Source: Prolixibacteraceae bacterium
GTDB lineage: Bacteria; Bacteroidota; Bacteroidia; Bacteroidales; Prolixibacteraceae
Direction: 5' to 3'
Assembly: GCA_019163175.1 (NCBI GenBank)
Contig: JAFLKN010000008.1
Span: forward strand, 1-64,000
Length of the DNA stretch: 64,000 nucleotides
A program made the translations under genes and the position numbers. Numbering within the stretch: the stretch's first letter is position 1; every line of letters begins with the position of its first letter. Below the pieces are notes generated by a model. The model was not told the origin of the DNA. It saw only the letters and a program-made list of their open reading frames with translations, and made no database searches. Below are positions 47,248 to 57,750 of this stretch, one piece after another.

Positions 47248-47516
47248 GTTTTGTTCTGAAACTTTAAACCCATTCCTGGCTCTCAAGCCGGTCTTCTATT
47301 TCTTTTTTCCATTGAGCTGAAATAACCACACAACTCAGTGCGAACAAAAATGAGCTGTGCATTAACTGTAATTCCTTACAGTCAAAATAATGATTGATTT
47401 CCTATATTATTCGCGAAGAATTTTTTATCAGTGGATGAAAAAAGTAGTTTTGAGCAATCAACTGGACTTCTTCGTCAATGACAAGGTATAGTTGTAATTC
47501 AGATCATGAAATTAGT

Positions 47517-50192
47517 TTATTGAATTGTACAAATATCTGAAATTTTAGTAGGTATTTTTATTGTAAATCGTGCACCACCATTCTCGCGATTTTCTGCAAT
47601 AATGGTTCCCTTATGGGCTTCAACAATCCCTTTTACAATAGAAAGTCCTAATCCCGTTCCACCGGCTACAGCCAATTCGCCCCGATAAAATTTATTAAAT
47701 ACCATAGGCAAGTCAGTAGCCAAAAATCCTGTGCCTCGGTCCATCACCTGAATGATAAGAAAACCATTGTCGTAAAAGAACTTGATACGAATATTGCTCC
47801 CTTCCGGGGCATGTTGTGTTGCATTCAACAAAAGGTTATGAAGAACCTGCTCCATTAATCCAAAATCGAGTTGAACCAATGGCATATCATCGGGCAACAC
47901 ACAATGCAGGCCAAAGGGTTTTAATTCGGATGAAAGTGCCGGCGTTACCTTGTTGATCAAATCATGCAAATCGCACCAGTCAATACGCGGCGTAAGTCTG
48001 CCTGAATCAAGCCTAGACATATTCAATAAATTTTCAATCAGCCGGTTAAGCCGGAGAGCAGCCGTATTTATTTCCTGATAAAGTACGGTCCTTGTTTCAG
48101 GCAAATATTCCTGTGCAATTAAAGTGTCGGATGCGCCCATTATAGTAGCCACCGGAATACGAAGTTCGTGCGAGATGGAATTAAAGAGTGTTTTGTAAAG
48201 CTTATCCGAAGCGTTCAGTACAAAAGCATTTTGCGCAACCAACCGTAAAAATTCGCGTTCAATCTTACCCGAAATTTGGGGCAAAAAGCCCTCCCAAAAC
48301 TGTTCTTCACCTTGCGTAAAAACTTTTGGATGTTTAACTGCAATTACCCCCATATTGTCGCTATTTCCTTTTAACGGATAAAAAGTATAATTGCCGGCCG
48401 GAAGTGTATCAGAATATTTACCGGCTTTTGCTGAATGCCTGAAAGTCCAATCTGCTACGCTCAATTCGCTTTCGGTAAAAACAAGTGCTGTATTATGCCT
48501 GATCTGCGCTTCCAGTTGATTGGCCTCATTCTTCAGAAAAATAGCGCTTCCCATGTTGAAATATTTCTGAATATCGCGCACTGCAAGAGCCAAAACATCT
48601 TCAATGCCAGAGGTAGTTGAAAGCTCTTTGGCCAGTTGATAAAGTGCATGAGTTCGTTCTTCCCGAATTCTGATTTTCCTTTCCTGCCGGCGCACCCGCG
48701 AGGTCAAAACTCCATTCAGCAAAGCAATAATAAAAAACATCCCCAGCATCAACATATCTTCAGGTCGTTCTACATGTAGGGTGTAAGAAGGCGGAATAAA
48801 GAAAAAATCCCATATCAGTGAGCTAAGTGTTGCGGCCAGTAAAATGGGACCAGTACCGAGAAAAAATGCGAGAATAGAAACTACAAACAACAAACCAAAT
48901 GAAACAACCTGGTAGCCTACAAAATCTTTGATCAGGAAGAAAATTACAGATGTAGTGGTAACAAGGAGTATGGATGCAAAATATTGGTTTAGGCTGGAGG
49001 TAAACGAAGGCAGCGACGCCTTTTTCCTAAATTTATCCTCGCTTTGGGTATCTGAACCAAGAATGTAAACATCAATATTTCCACTATACCTGATCAGGCG
49101 ATTGACAAAATTACCTAAGCGAAATAATGTAAGCAGATTCCTTTCGCGAGGTTTGCCAATGATGATATGTGTGATATTTTCCTTTTGGGCAAAATCAACA
49201 ATTGCCTTAACGAGATCCAGATTGGTAACTATTCTGAACTGAATGCCCAATTGTTTGGCCAGACTAATATTTTTATCCAGAAAGTCGCGTTCCTTCTCGG
49301 TTAATTCGTGCGAAGTTTCAACATAAATTGCCTGTAAACTTCCGCCCATCGTATCAGCCAAATTCTTAGACCACCTCAACAAACGTGATGACTGAGGTGT
49401 GTAACTTACAGCTACGAGCAGTCGAACACCCGATTTCCATGGACCTTTTATTCGTTTGATCTGCATATAATCATGCAACTGCCGGTCGACACGATCGGCC
49501 ACTACACGCAAAGCCATTTCGCGCAAGGCTGTAATATTTCCTTTCCTAAAGAAATTAAGAACAGCCTCTTTTGAGCGGTCAGGAGTATAAACTTTTCCTT
49601 CCGAAAGCCGTTGAAGCAGCTCATCGGGAGTCAGGTCAACCAATTCAATGTCATCAGCACTTTCAAAAACATCATCAGGAAGAGTTTCCCGTACAACGAT
49701 TCCGGTAATCTGAGCAACAATCTGGGAGCGGCTTTCCAGATGTTGTACGTTTACTGTTGTATAAACGTGAATGCCATGATCCAGAATTTCCTGAACATCC
49801 TGGTAACGTTTATTGTGACGGCTTCCGGGGGCATTGGTATGCGCCAGCTCATCTACAAGCACAATCTGCGGTTTTCGGGCGATGATGCTATCCAGATCCA
49901 TTTCTTCGAGAATCGCCGATTTATAGCTATATCGGTTTCGTGGAATCAACTCAATTCCCTCACACAATTCGGCAGTCTCTTTCCGGCTATGAGTTTCCAC
50001 ATAACCAATTACCATATCGGCACCTTTCTGTTTCTCAATTTGAGCTGCCTTTAACATGGAATAGGTTTTACCCACTCCAGCACACATCCCAAAGAATATT
50101 TTTAGTTTTCCCCGCTTACTCTTTTCTTCGTCTTCTTTCAGCGAAGCCAATAAATCGTCAGGGTTGGGTCGGTTATCTTCGAAAATATCCAT
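47517..50192 (-). CDS. kdpD: Sensor histidine kinase KdpD
   Basis: 891 aa; KIFFGMCAGVGKTYSML, LVDELAHTNAPGSRHNKRYQDV, USP domain, four TM, ISHELRIPVATIMGASD, HATPase GTGLGLSIVKGIVEAHKG. Confidence 0.96.
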   Translation of the reverse strand: MDIFEDNRPNPDDLLASLKEDEEKSKRGKLKIFFGMCAGVGKTYSMLKAAQIEKQKGADMVIGYVETHSRKETAELCEGIELIPRNRYSYKSAILEEMDLDSIIARKPQIVLVDELAHTNAPGSRHNKRYQDVQEILDHGIHVYTTVNVQHLESRSQIVAQITGIVVRETLPDDVFESADDIELVDLTPDELLQRLSEGKVYTPDRSKEAVLNFFRKGNITALREMALRVVADRVDRQLHDYMQIKRIKGPWKSGVRLLVAVSYTPQSSRLLRWSKNLADTMGGSLQAIYVETSHELTEKERDFLDKNISLAKQLGIQFRIVTNLDLVKAIVDFAQKENITHIIIGKPRERNLLTLFRLGNFVNRLIRYSGNIDVYILGSDTQSEDKFRKKASLPSFTSSLNQYFASILLVTTTSVIFFLIKDFVGYQVVSFGLLFVVSILAFFLGTGPILLAATLSSLIWDFFFIPPSYTLHVERPEDMLMLGMFFIIALLNGVLTSRVRRQERKIRIREERTHALYQLAKELSTTSGIEDVLALAVRDIQKYFNMGSAIFLKNEANQLEAQIRHNTALVFTESELSVADWTFRHSAKAGKYSDTLPAGNYTFYPLKGNSDNMGVIAVKHPKVFTQGEEQFWEGFLPQISGKIEREFLRLVAQNAFVLNASDKLYKTLFNSISHELRIPVATIMGASDTLIAQEYLPETRTVLYQEINTAALRLNRLIENLLNMSRLDSGRLTPRIDWCDLHDLINKVTPALSSELKPFGLHCVLPDDMPLVQLDFGLMEQVLHNLLLNATQHAPEGSNIRIKFFYDNGFLIIQVMDRGTGFLATDLPMVFNKFYRGELAVAGGTGLGLSIVKGIVEAHKGTIIAENRENGGARFTIKIPTKISDICTIQ

Positions 50193-50198
50193 GTCCTT

Positions 50199-50774
50199 TT
50201 AATAAATCCTATCTAATTTCAAATTTAATAATAATACGTTCACCCTTTCTTTTCCAAACAAACCAAATTGGGGTGATTCGCTCATAGTATTTACCAATTC
50301 TGTTAACTGAACCTTTTGAATTTCATTTAGGTTTCTAAATTTAGAAATTCGCTCCACCTGCACCATAGCTGCCCTTGGTGAGATGTGCGGATCAAGGCCA
50401 CTTGCCGAAGCAAAAACCATTTCAGATGGAATCGTTTCAGAAGCATGAAGTTGATTGAATTCGGCAAATTGAGCAGCGCGTTCGTCAACCAATTGTTTGA
50501 GTTTTTGGCTGGTCGGCCCAAGATTTGAACCGCCTGATGGCAATGCCCCGTAATCGGGTGCCGATGGTCTTGAGGAAAAATAGATAATACTGTCAAACTT
50601 CTGTCCTATCAGCTCGCTGCCAATTACTTTATTTCCCTGAATAATCAGGCTACCATTGGCCTTCTTAGGAAATGCGATCTGGGCAATTCCGGTAATTAGC
50701 AACGGATACGCCAATCCGAGCAAAAGGGTAAACAGGACAAACATTTTTATTGCAATCCGTATCTGTGTTTTCAT
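50199..50774 (-). CDS. kdpC: K+-transporting ATPase subunit C
   Basis: 191 aa; LLGLAYPLLITGIAQIAFPKKANGSLI, SGLDPHISPRAAMVQVERI. Confidence 0.95.
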   Translation of the reverse strand: MKTQIRIAIKMFVLFTLLLGLAYPLLITGIAQIAFPKKANGSLIIQGNKVIGSELIGQKFDSIIYFSSRPSAPDYGALPSGGSNLGPTSQKLKQLVDERAAQFAEFNQLHASETIPSEMVFASASGLDPHISPRAAMVQVERISKFRNLNEIQKVQLTELVNTMSESPQFGLFGKERVNVLLLNLKLDRIY

Positions 50775-50775
50775 C

Positions 50776-50982
50776 TTAATAGATTTTTCTTTTTGATTTG
50801 TTCTTCATCATCACTTTCAATTCACTGATCACATGATCCAATTCCATTAATTTCCCTGATGAAATCAGCATCAAATCTTTGATATCGTCTTCTTTAAACC
50901 TGATAAAACAGGACAATTCCCTTTTTTTTCGGTTCGAGAGTCTTTCTATCAATTCTCTTAATTCGAATTCCATTTCAGGCAA
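50776..50982 (-). CDS. Small hypothetical protein between kdpB and kdpC
   Basis: 68-aa charged ORF; abuts kdpC (50774) and overlaps the kdpB stop (50975). Confidence 0.6.
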   Translation of the reverse strand: MPEMEFELRELIERLSNRKKRELSCFIRFKEDDIKDLMLISSGKLMELDHVISELKVMMKNKSKRKIY

Positions 50983-53059
50983 ATAAATTGATGACTACAT
51001 CTATAATTTTAATCCCTACAAAAGGTGCAATGATTCCTCCCAAACCATAAATCAGCAAATTCTGCATCAGTGCATTATTGGCCGACATGGGTTTGTAGCG
51101 AACACCTTTCAGGGCAAGGGGAACAAGAAGTATGATTACCAACGCATTAAAAATTACTGCACTCAAAATAGCGCTTTCTGAAGAACCCAGGTGCATAACA
51201 TTTAAAGCCGACAGCGGGCCAATTCCATCTTTACCTGCATAAAGCGAAATAGCAATGGCAGGGATGATGGCAAAATATTTGGCTACATCGTTGGCAATGC
51301 TGAAAGTTGTTAATGCGCCACGGGTCATCAGCAATTGCTTGCCTACCTCAACCACTTCAATCAGTTTAGTTGGATTGCTGTCCAAATCGACCATATTTCC
51401 TGCTTCCCGTGCAGCCTGAGTTCCTGAATTCATGGCAATGCCAATGTCTGCCTGAGCTAACGCCGGTGCATCGTTGGTTCCATCGCCAATCATTCCCACT
51501 AAGTGACCATTTGCCTGTTCCTCACGGATACGGCGGAGTTTATCTTCGGGAGTAGCTTCGGCCATAAAATCGTCGACACCGGCTTCGGCGGCAATGGCGG
51601 CAGCAGTTAATGCATTATCTCCGGTAATCATCACAGTGCGGATTCCCATGGTTCGCAACTGGGCAAACCGCTGTTTGATACCACCCTTTACAATGTCCTT
51701 TAACTGAATGATACCCAAAACCTGATTGTCTTCGGCCACTACCAAAGGAGTTGCCCCCATCCGGGCAAGCTCGGCAACTTTTTCCTCCATCTTTTTTGGA
51801 AAAAATCCATTGCTGTTTTGTACAAACGAGCGAATAGCTTCAGCTGAACCTTTCCGAATTTGCCTTACTGTTCCCTTAACATCAGTTAAATCTACCCCAC
51901 TCATTTTGGTCTGTGCCGTAAATGGAATAAAAACCGCATTCCGTTGGTGAATATCGTGCCCCCTCCAGCCAAATTTTGCTTTGGCCAGCACAACTATTGA
52001 TCGTCCTTCCGGGGTTTCATCAGATAAGGAAGCAAGCTGCGCAGCATGTGCCATATCAGCTATCCGAACACCATCGGAAGGAAAAAATTCGGTTGCCATG
52101 CGGTTGCCGAGTGTGATAGTTCCTGTTTTATCGAGTAAAAGTACATCCACATCACCGGCAGCCTCAACGGCACGCCCACTTGTGGCAATTACATTGCGTT
52201 GCAAAAGCCTGTCCATGCCGCTGATCCCGATGGCACTCAGCAATCCGCCAATCGTGGTAGGAATAAGGCAAACCAGCAAAGCAATTAAAACAGGTATTGT
52301 AAGGTTTTGCGATGAGGGCAATCCGGAAGCTGTTAAACTGTAGCCGAAGTATGCGGGAAGCGTAACTACTGCCAGCAAAAAAATAATCGATAATCCTGAA
52401 AGAAGTATGGACAAAGCTATTTCATTGGGTGTTTTTTGCCTTTTCGCACCTTCAACCAGGGCAATCATCCGGTCAATAAATGTGTCGCCCGGTTCGGACG
52501 TAATTTTGATGAGAATCCGGTCGCTTATTACTTTCGTGCCTCCGGTAACTGCAGAACGGTCGCCACCACTCTCGCGGATTACCGGGGCTGATTCGCCGGT
52601 AATGGCCGATTCGTCAACACTGGCAATACCTTCAACAACTTCGCCATCCGATGGAATAACATCTCCGGCTTCACAAATCACCACATCGCCCTTTCGCAAT
52701 TCAAGAGCCGAAACTGTTTCTTCCCTGTTGCCAACCAACCGCCTGGCTAAAGTCTGAGTCCTGTTCTTACGAAGGCTTTCTGCCTGTGCTTTGCCCCTTC
52801 CTTCGGCAATAGCTTCCGAAAAATTGGCAAACAGTACAGTAAACCATAACCAGATGGCAATCTGAAAATTAAACGATGAAAAGTTTCCTGAGAAAAGTCC
52901 GCTTATAACTGTAAGGGTCGTCAGTACCGATCCTATCCCAACCATAAAAATGACTGGATTTTTGATCAGTGTCAGTGGATTTAGCTTGATAAAACTAGCT
53001 ATTGCAGCCTGAACCAACAGTTTTTGGTTGAATAGGCTTGTATTTTGTTTAGTGCTCAT
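50975..53059 (-). CDS. kdpB: K+-transporting P-type ATPase subunit B
   Basis: 694 aa; [11 protein letters not shown] phosphorylation site, [26 protein letters not shown]. Confidence 0.97.
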   Translation of the reverse strand: MSTKQNTSLFNQKLLVQAAIASFIKLNPLTLIKNPVIFMVGIGSVLTTLTVISGLFSGNFSSFNFQIAIWLWFTVLFANFSEAIAEGRGKAQAESLRKNRTQTLARRLVGNREETVSALELRKGDVVICEAGDVIPSDGEVVEGIASVDESAITGESAPVIRESGGDRSAVTGGTKVISDRILIKITSEPGDTFIDRMIALVEGAKRQKTPNEIALSILLSGLSIIFLLAVVTLPAYFGYSLTASGLPSSQNLTIPVLIALLVCLIPTTIGGLLSAIGISGMDRLLQRNVIATSGRAVEAAGDVDVLLLDKTGTITLGNRMATEFFPSDGVRIADMAHAAQLASLSDETPEGRSIVVLAKAKFGWRGHDIHQRNAVFIPFTAQTKMSGVDLTDVKGTVRQIRKGSAEAIRSFVQNSNGFFPKKMEEKVAELARMGATPLVVAEDNQVLGIIQLKDIVKGGIKQRFAQLRTMGIRTVMITGDNALTAAAIAAEAGVDDFMAEATPEDKLRRIREEQANGHLVGMIGDGTNDAPALAQADIGIAMNSGTQAAREAGNMVDLDSNPTKLIEVVEVGKQLLMTRGALTTFSIANDVAKYFAIIPAIAISLYAGKDGIGPLSALNVMHLGSSESAILSAVIFNALVIILLVPLALKGVRYKPMSANNALMQNLLIYGLGGIIAPFVGIKIIDVVINLFA

Positions 53060-53071
53060 TTCGAATAAAAA

Positions 53072-54763
53072 TTAAAAGGTAATTCCCTTGTTCATCAGCA
53101 GGTGTTCAATGATTGGTCCGAACGACAACGCCGGGAAAAAGGTCAGTCCGCCAACAATCAGGATAGTTGCAATCAACAGACCAGCAAAAAGCCAATTGTC
53201 GGTATGAAACGTACCTGCTGAAGCTGGTGTAATTTTCTTTCCGGCCATGTTTCCTGCTATAGCCAGAACAGGAATGATTACTCCAAAACGGCCAATCAGC
53301 ATACCCAAACCAAGTGTCAGATTATAAAATGTGGTGTTGGCATTTAAACCGGCAAAGGCACTACCGTTATTTCCAGCAGCCGAACTGTAGGCATAAAATA
53401 TTTCAGAAAAACCGTGAGGTCCGGCATTGTTCAGGCTCGAAACTCCGGCATTGGTGACCGAAGCCAAAGCAGTAAACAAGAGGATAACCATACTGGGAGC
53501 CAATACAGCCAAAATAGCCATCTGAACCTCGAAGGCTTCAACCCTTTTTCCAAGGTATTCAGGAGAACGGCCCACCATCAGCCCGGCAATAAATACGGTC
53601 AGGATAACAAAAATGATCATGCCGTATAATCCTGCACCAACACCTCCAAAAATTACTTCACCCAAAACAATATTGATCATTGCAACCATTCCCGAAAGCG
53701 GTGAAAGGCTATCGTGCATGGCATTGACCGAGCCATTGGATGCCGCCGTGGTTGAGGTTGACCAAAGCACACTGTTGGTAATTCCGAAACGTGTTTCTTT
53801 ACCCTCCATCGAACTCAATTGTCCAAAAACCGGATTGGTTGCATACTCGGCGTATAGTGAAATACCCAGTCCAACCAAAAGTAGAATTAGCATCACAGAA
53901 AAAATCGTCCAGCCCTGTCGAACTGAGCCGACCATTTTCCCGTAGGTATATGTCAGAGCGGCCGGAACAAGCAGGATTGCCAGCATTTCAAGGAAATTGC
54001 TGAATGGCGTTGGGTTTTCGAATGGATGAGCACTGTTGGCATTGAAAAATCCACCTCCGTTAGTGCCCAGTTGTTTAATGGCAATTTGCGAAGCTGCCGG
54101 TCCCATCGGAATAACTTGTTCAGCGCCTTGAAGTGTCTGGGCTGTTTCGTAGATATTTAGATTCTGGACAACTCCCTGCCCTACCAAAACAATTGAGAAA
54201 ACAATTGAAAGCGGCAACAGTACATACAAAGTTGAGCGGGTAAGATCGACCCAAAAGTTCCCCAAAGTTGCTGATGAACGACGGGAAATTCCTTTAATTA
54301 GTACCAGCAGCACAGCGATTCCGGTGGCAGCACTTACAAAATTCTGAACCGTTAAACCAATCATTTGCACGAAATAGCTCAGAGTAGTTTCACCGGAATA
54401 GCCCTGCCAGTTGGTGTTGGTCATAAAACTAATGGCTGTGTTTAGCGCCGAATGCCAGCTCACATTACTTAACTGAGCCGGATTTAATGGCAAAACCGAC
54501 TGGATAAGTTGAAGCGAAAAAACCATAACCAAACCCAGGGCATTAAAAATTAACAAACTGAATGTATAGGTTTTCCAATTGGTTTCTTCATCAGGATTAA
54601 CAGAGGCTACCTTATAAATGAGTTTTTCGGACCATCCAAAAACTGGTAGTAACAGGTGTTTCTCTCCTGAAAAAACTTTGCTCATGTAATTGCCTAACAA
54701 TGGAGTTAACCCAATCAGAAAGGCAAAAAACAAAATAACCTGAAGTACTTCTAAATTTTCCAT
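53072..54763 (-). CDS. kdpA: K+-transporting ATPase subunit A
   Basis: 563 aa; NTNWQGYSGE, QLGTNGGGFFNANSAHPFENPTP. Confidence 0.97.
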   Translation of the reverse strand: MENLEVLQVILFFAFLIGLTPLLGNYMSKVFSGEKHLLLPVFGWSEKLIYKVASVNPDEETNWKTYTFSLLIFNALGLVMVFSLQLIQSVLPLNPAQLSNVSWHSALNTAISFMTNTNWQGYSGETTLSYFVQMIGLTVQNFVSAATGIAVLLVLIKGISRRSSATLGNFWVDLTRSTLYVLLPLSIVFSIVLVGQGVVQNLNIYETAQTLQGAEQVIPMGPAASQIAIKQLGTNGGGFFNANSAHPFENPTPFSNFLEMLAILLVPAALTYTYGKMVGSVRQGWTIFSVMLILLLVGLGISLYAEYATNPVFGQLSSMEGKETRFGITNSVLWSTSTTAASNGSVNAMHDSLSPLSGMVAMINIVLGEVIFGGVGAGLYGMIIFVILTVFIAGLMVGRSPEYLGKRVEAFEVQMAILAVLAPSMVILLFTALASVTNAGVSSLNNAGPHGFSEIFYAYSSAAGNNGSAFAGLNANTTFYNLTLGLGMLIGRFGVIIPVLAIAGNMAGKKITPASAGTFHTDNWLFAGLLIATILIVGGLTFFPALSFGPIIEHLLMNKGITF

Positions 54764-54775
54764 AGCTTAAGAATT

Positions 54776-54934
54776 TTAGAAGTTCTCAGGTTTGATCAAC
54801 GAGTACATCAGGTAGGCCAGTAAAACAAAGGCAATGAAAGCGCCCAAAGTATACCAGTTCGAGCTATTCATTGGTACAGGTGCAGGCACGGCCGCTAATG
54901 ACATCATCCCTACAGTAAAAATCATCGTCTTCAT
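54776..54934 (-). CDS. kdpF: KdpF-like small membrane subunit
   Basis: Below the ORF-track cutoff. Own translation: MKTMIFTVGMMSLAAVPAPVPMNSSNWYTLGAFIAFVLLAYLMYSLIKPENF*, one TM with the typical KdpF ending, immediately upstream of kdpA. Confidence 0.8.
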   Translation of the reverse strand: MKTMIFTVGMMSLAAVPAPVPMNSSNWYTLGAFIAFVLLAYLMYSLIKPENF

Positions 54935-55148
54935 ATCGTTTCGTTTTTATACGATACAAATTTGCATCTGATTCTGTAAGGGTTTTATAAAGATTGAATT
55001 GTGGGTTATAACATTTTTATAAAGAAAATCTGAGATTTCAATGCACAGAAACACCGATAAACTGAAATTTCAGAATTTTAAAGTGAAAGAAATCTTCACC
55101 AGAGCTAAAAGGTTGAGTTTTGACTTTTGCCCAAATGGAAGTAAACGC

Positions 55149-56339
55149 CTATTCTACATATAAAACCAATCCCTTCAGATATTCGCCCTCTGGGTGGTAA
55201 ATATCCACCGGATGATCTGCCGGTTGAACCAGTTGACCCAGAATCCGGACTTTCCGGCCGGAAATGGCAGCTGCTGAAAAAACCGCTTCGCGAAATTTAT
55301 CTTTGGTAACAACCTGTGAACAGCTGAATGTAAACAGAATTCCGCCCGGAGCAATTTGCTGAAAAGCTTTCAGGTTAAGGCGTTTGTATCCTTTTAAAGC
55401 CTGAGGCAGAGCGCCTCGGTGCTTGGCGAAAGCTGGTGGATCAAGAATAATCAAATCGTATTTATCTTTATTCTGATCCATATAATCAAAACAATCGGCC
55501 ACGAAAGCTTCGTGACGCGTATCTTCCGGAAAATTAAGCTTTACGTTTCCATTGGTAAGCTCAATGGCTTTGGCCGATGAATCGACCGAATGAACCAATT
55601 TGGCACCACCGCGCATGGCATAAAACGAAAATCCACCTGAATAGCAAAACATGTTCAGCACGCTACGGCCATTTGAATATTCCTGAACCAGCCTGCGGTT
55701 TTCACGCTGATCAACAAAAAAGCCGGTTTTCTGGCCTTCAACCCAATCAACGTTAAATCGGTTTCCGTATTCCTGAACTTCAAAAACCTCTGACTTTCCT
55801 AGCAGATACTCGTCTTTTGCTTCCAGTCCGGCTTTGAAAGGCACGGTTTTTTCACTTTTATCGTAAACAGCAACCAATCGGTCGCCCATTACTTCTTTCA
55901 GCGCTTTGGCAATGGTGTCGCGAATCAGGAACATTCCGGCGGAATGCGCCTGCATCACAGCAGTACCATTGTAAAAATCAACAATCAGGCCTGGCAAACC
56001 ATCGCCTTCGCCATGAACCAAACGGTAAACATTAGTTTGTTCATTATCGACCAAACCAAGTTTTTTGCGCACATCCAAAGCTCTATCAAGTTTACCTTTC
56101 CAAAAATCGAAATCAGGATTTATCTTTTCGAACGAAAAAATGCGAACTGCTATTGAGCCTATCTGAACATGCCCCATGGCTAAAAATTCGTTTTTGTTGG
56201 AAACGACTTCTACCACATCACCTTCTTCGACCCGACCAACAATTTCTTTGATTGCCCCTGAAAATACCCAGGGATGAAAACGTTCAAGCGACTGCTCTTT
56301 TCCGGATTTCAGGATAACCCGGCTGTATGTATTTGTCAT
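55149..56339 (-). CDS. rlmI: Class I SAM-dependent 23S rRNA methyltransferase RlmI-like
   Basis: Start moved to MTNTYSRVILK (56339); PUA-like N-terminus, DWVEGQKTGFFVDQRENR, VLNMFCYSGGFSFYA, LIILDPPAFAKHR. Confidence 0.9.
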   Translation of the reverse strand: MTNTYSRVILKSGKEQSLERFHPWVFSGAIKEIVGRVEEGDVVEVVSNKNEFLAMGHVQIGSIAVRIFSFEKINPDFDFWKGKLDRALDVRKKLGLVDNEQTNVYRLVHGEGDGLPGLIVDFYNGTAVMQAHSAGMFLIRDTIAKALKEVMGDRLVAVYDKSEKTVPFKAGLEAKDEYLLGKSEVFEVQEYGNRFNVDWVEGQKTGFFVDQRENRRLVQEYSNGRSVLNMFCYSGGFSFYAMRGGAKLVHSVDSSAKAIELTNGNVKLNFPEDTRHEAFVADCFDYMDQNKDKYDLIILDPPAFAKHRGALPQALKGYKRLNLKAFQQIAPGGILFTFSCSQVVTKDKFREAVFSAAAISGRKVRILGQLVQPADHPVDIYHPEGEYLKGLVLYVE

Positions 56340-56340
56340 T

Positions 56341-56913
56341 TTATTGCTGACTGAGAGATTCAAAAATACGGTGAGAAATCCAGGCATCGGTTGCGGCATA
56401 AATCTGCTGGGCTTCGGTTAAGTCTGGTGCTTCCCAGTTGGTAACGCGCTGCGATTTGGAAATGCGGTAACCTAACACAATGGCTGATAGTTTTTTCAGG
56501 CTAAAATCCTGAATACCAAAATCTTTAACGTGTTCCTGAAGTTCGATAAATCCTCCCGGATTAAAGTTATTCAGCTTTTGCAGACCTTTAATATCATCGC
56601 GGATAGCAACTCCAATTTTTTGAATTTCAGGATTTTCGAGAATACTTTTTAAACCGTTGGGTAGACCAATTTTGTTCAGTCGGAATAAAAAAGCACGGTC
56701 TTCGGTCGCCAACTGGAGCAAAGCAACTTCGTAAACCACTCCTTTTTTGAAAGCTGGCTTAGTTTCGGTGTCAAAACCCAACATCGATTGTTTCGACAGG
56801 TATTCGATTGAAGCCTGGTAATCTTCTTTCGATTCCACAAGGGTAATATTCCCTTCGAACTGAATAAGAGGCAATTCGGCTAATTCTTCCTTATCAATAC
56901 TTTCTCTGTACAT
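56341..56913 (-). CDS. 3'-5' exonuclease (RNase D/WRN-like)
   Basis: 190 aa; MLGFDTETKPAFKKG, KIGVAIRDDIKGL, YAATDAWISHRIF. Confidence 0.9.
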   Translation of the reverse strand: MYRESIDKEELAELPLIQFEGNITLVESKEDYQASIEYLSKQSMLGFDTETKPAFKKGVVYEVALLQLATEDRAFLFRLNKIGLPNGLKSILENPEIQKIGVAIRDDIKGLQKLNNFNPGGFIELQEHVKDFGIQDFSLKKLSAIVLGYRISKSQRVTNWEAPDLTEAQQIYAATDAWISHRIFESLSQQ

Positions 56914-56919
56914 GTGTAT

Positions 56920-57579
56920 TTATTCTCCATTCGGATAAGAAAACCGGTCGTTCAACCAATCGGGTTTCCGATTAATATTTTTCGATTCTTTATTTTGTTT
57001 TTTTGCAGAAGTTGTGTCTTCATCAGAAAAACTTTCTGCATAAATCAGATTATGCACTGCACGCAAACAATTAACCAATTTCTGACCCCAGAATTGCGCA
57101 AAACTGCGCTGACTCTCTGAAAGTGCAAGTGCCATAACTTCGTCATCCAAAGTCCGGAACGACATTACCAAATCTTTCATGTCCTGGTAAACATCGGCAA
57201 CATTTTCTGAAATACTGGCGGTTAAGGCCGATTCACTAAATTGCATTCCCGACAAAAAAACTTCCTGATAATCGTCACCTGCACCGGTATGCCGAAGCAC
57301 TTTTTGCTGAATCAGATTGTAATCGACTTCGGTTACATATTTTTCGAGTTCATCCTCGGTTTCCAAGTCAAAAACTGGCAATAAACTGGCTTTCAGGTAT
57401 AATAGTGGCAGGATTTTTTGCAATCGACCCAGAAAATCGGAAGACTCCATTTCTTCTGATCGTTCCACAAAACTGCAAAATTCGTTGGCTACGGTAATTA
57501 ATTCAATCACATTTTTCGAATAGACCAGACTGTTCAATCCTTCTTCATTCATGCAAAGCGTACTAAAAATATGCGACAA
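56920..57579 (-). CDS. DUF5063-type hypothetical protein
   Basis: 219 aa; tentative family recognition from sequence style and position next to the exonuclease. Confidence 0.6.
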   Translation of the reverse strand: MSHIFSTLCMNEEGLNSLVYSKNVIELITVANEFCSFVERSEEMESSDFLGRLQKILPLLYLKASLLPVFDLETEDELEKYVTEVDYNLIQQKVLRHTGAGDDYQEVFLSGMQFSESALTASISENVADVYQDMKDLVMSFRTLDDEVMALALSESQRSFAQFWGQKLVNCLRAVHNLIYAESFSDEDTTSAKKQNKESKNINRKPDWLNDRFSYPNGE

Positions 57580-57750
57580 AAGTATAAAGAATTTTTATTC
57601 AGAAGGTTTAAGGCAAAATTTAATGACACCGAATGAGATAAATCAGGTCACAGTAGTCATTTGTAGTCATTCATTTGCCATTGATTGCATTTAATTGTTG
57701 AATCATTGAATTTTCAAATCTTCAAATTGGCAAATTATCAAATTGCCTAA

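Noticed and set aside
47272-47370. 32-codon minus-strand ORF (MHSSFLFALSCVVISAQWKKEIEDRLESQEWV) between gpx and kdpD
   Set aside because: Too short and without a supporting motif; could be a gene remnant but cannot be supported.
49611-50054. 147-aa plus-strand ORF
   Set aside because: Antisense to the conserved KdpD N-terminus.
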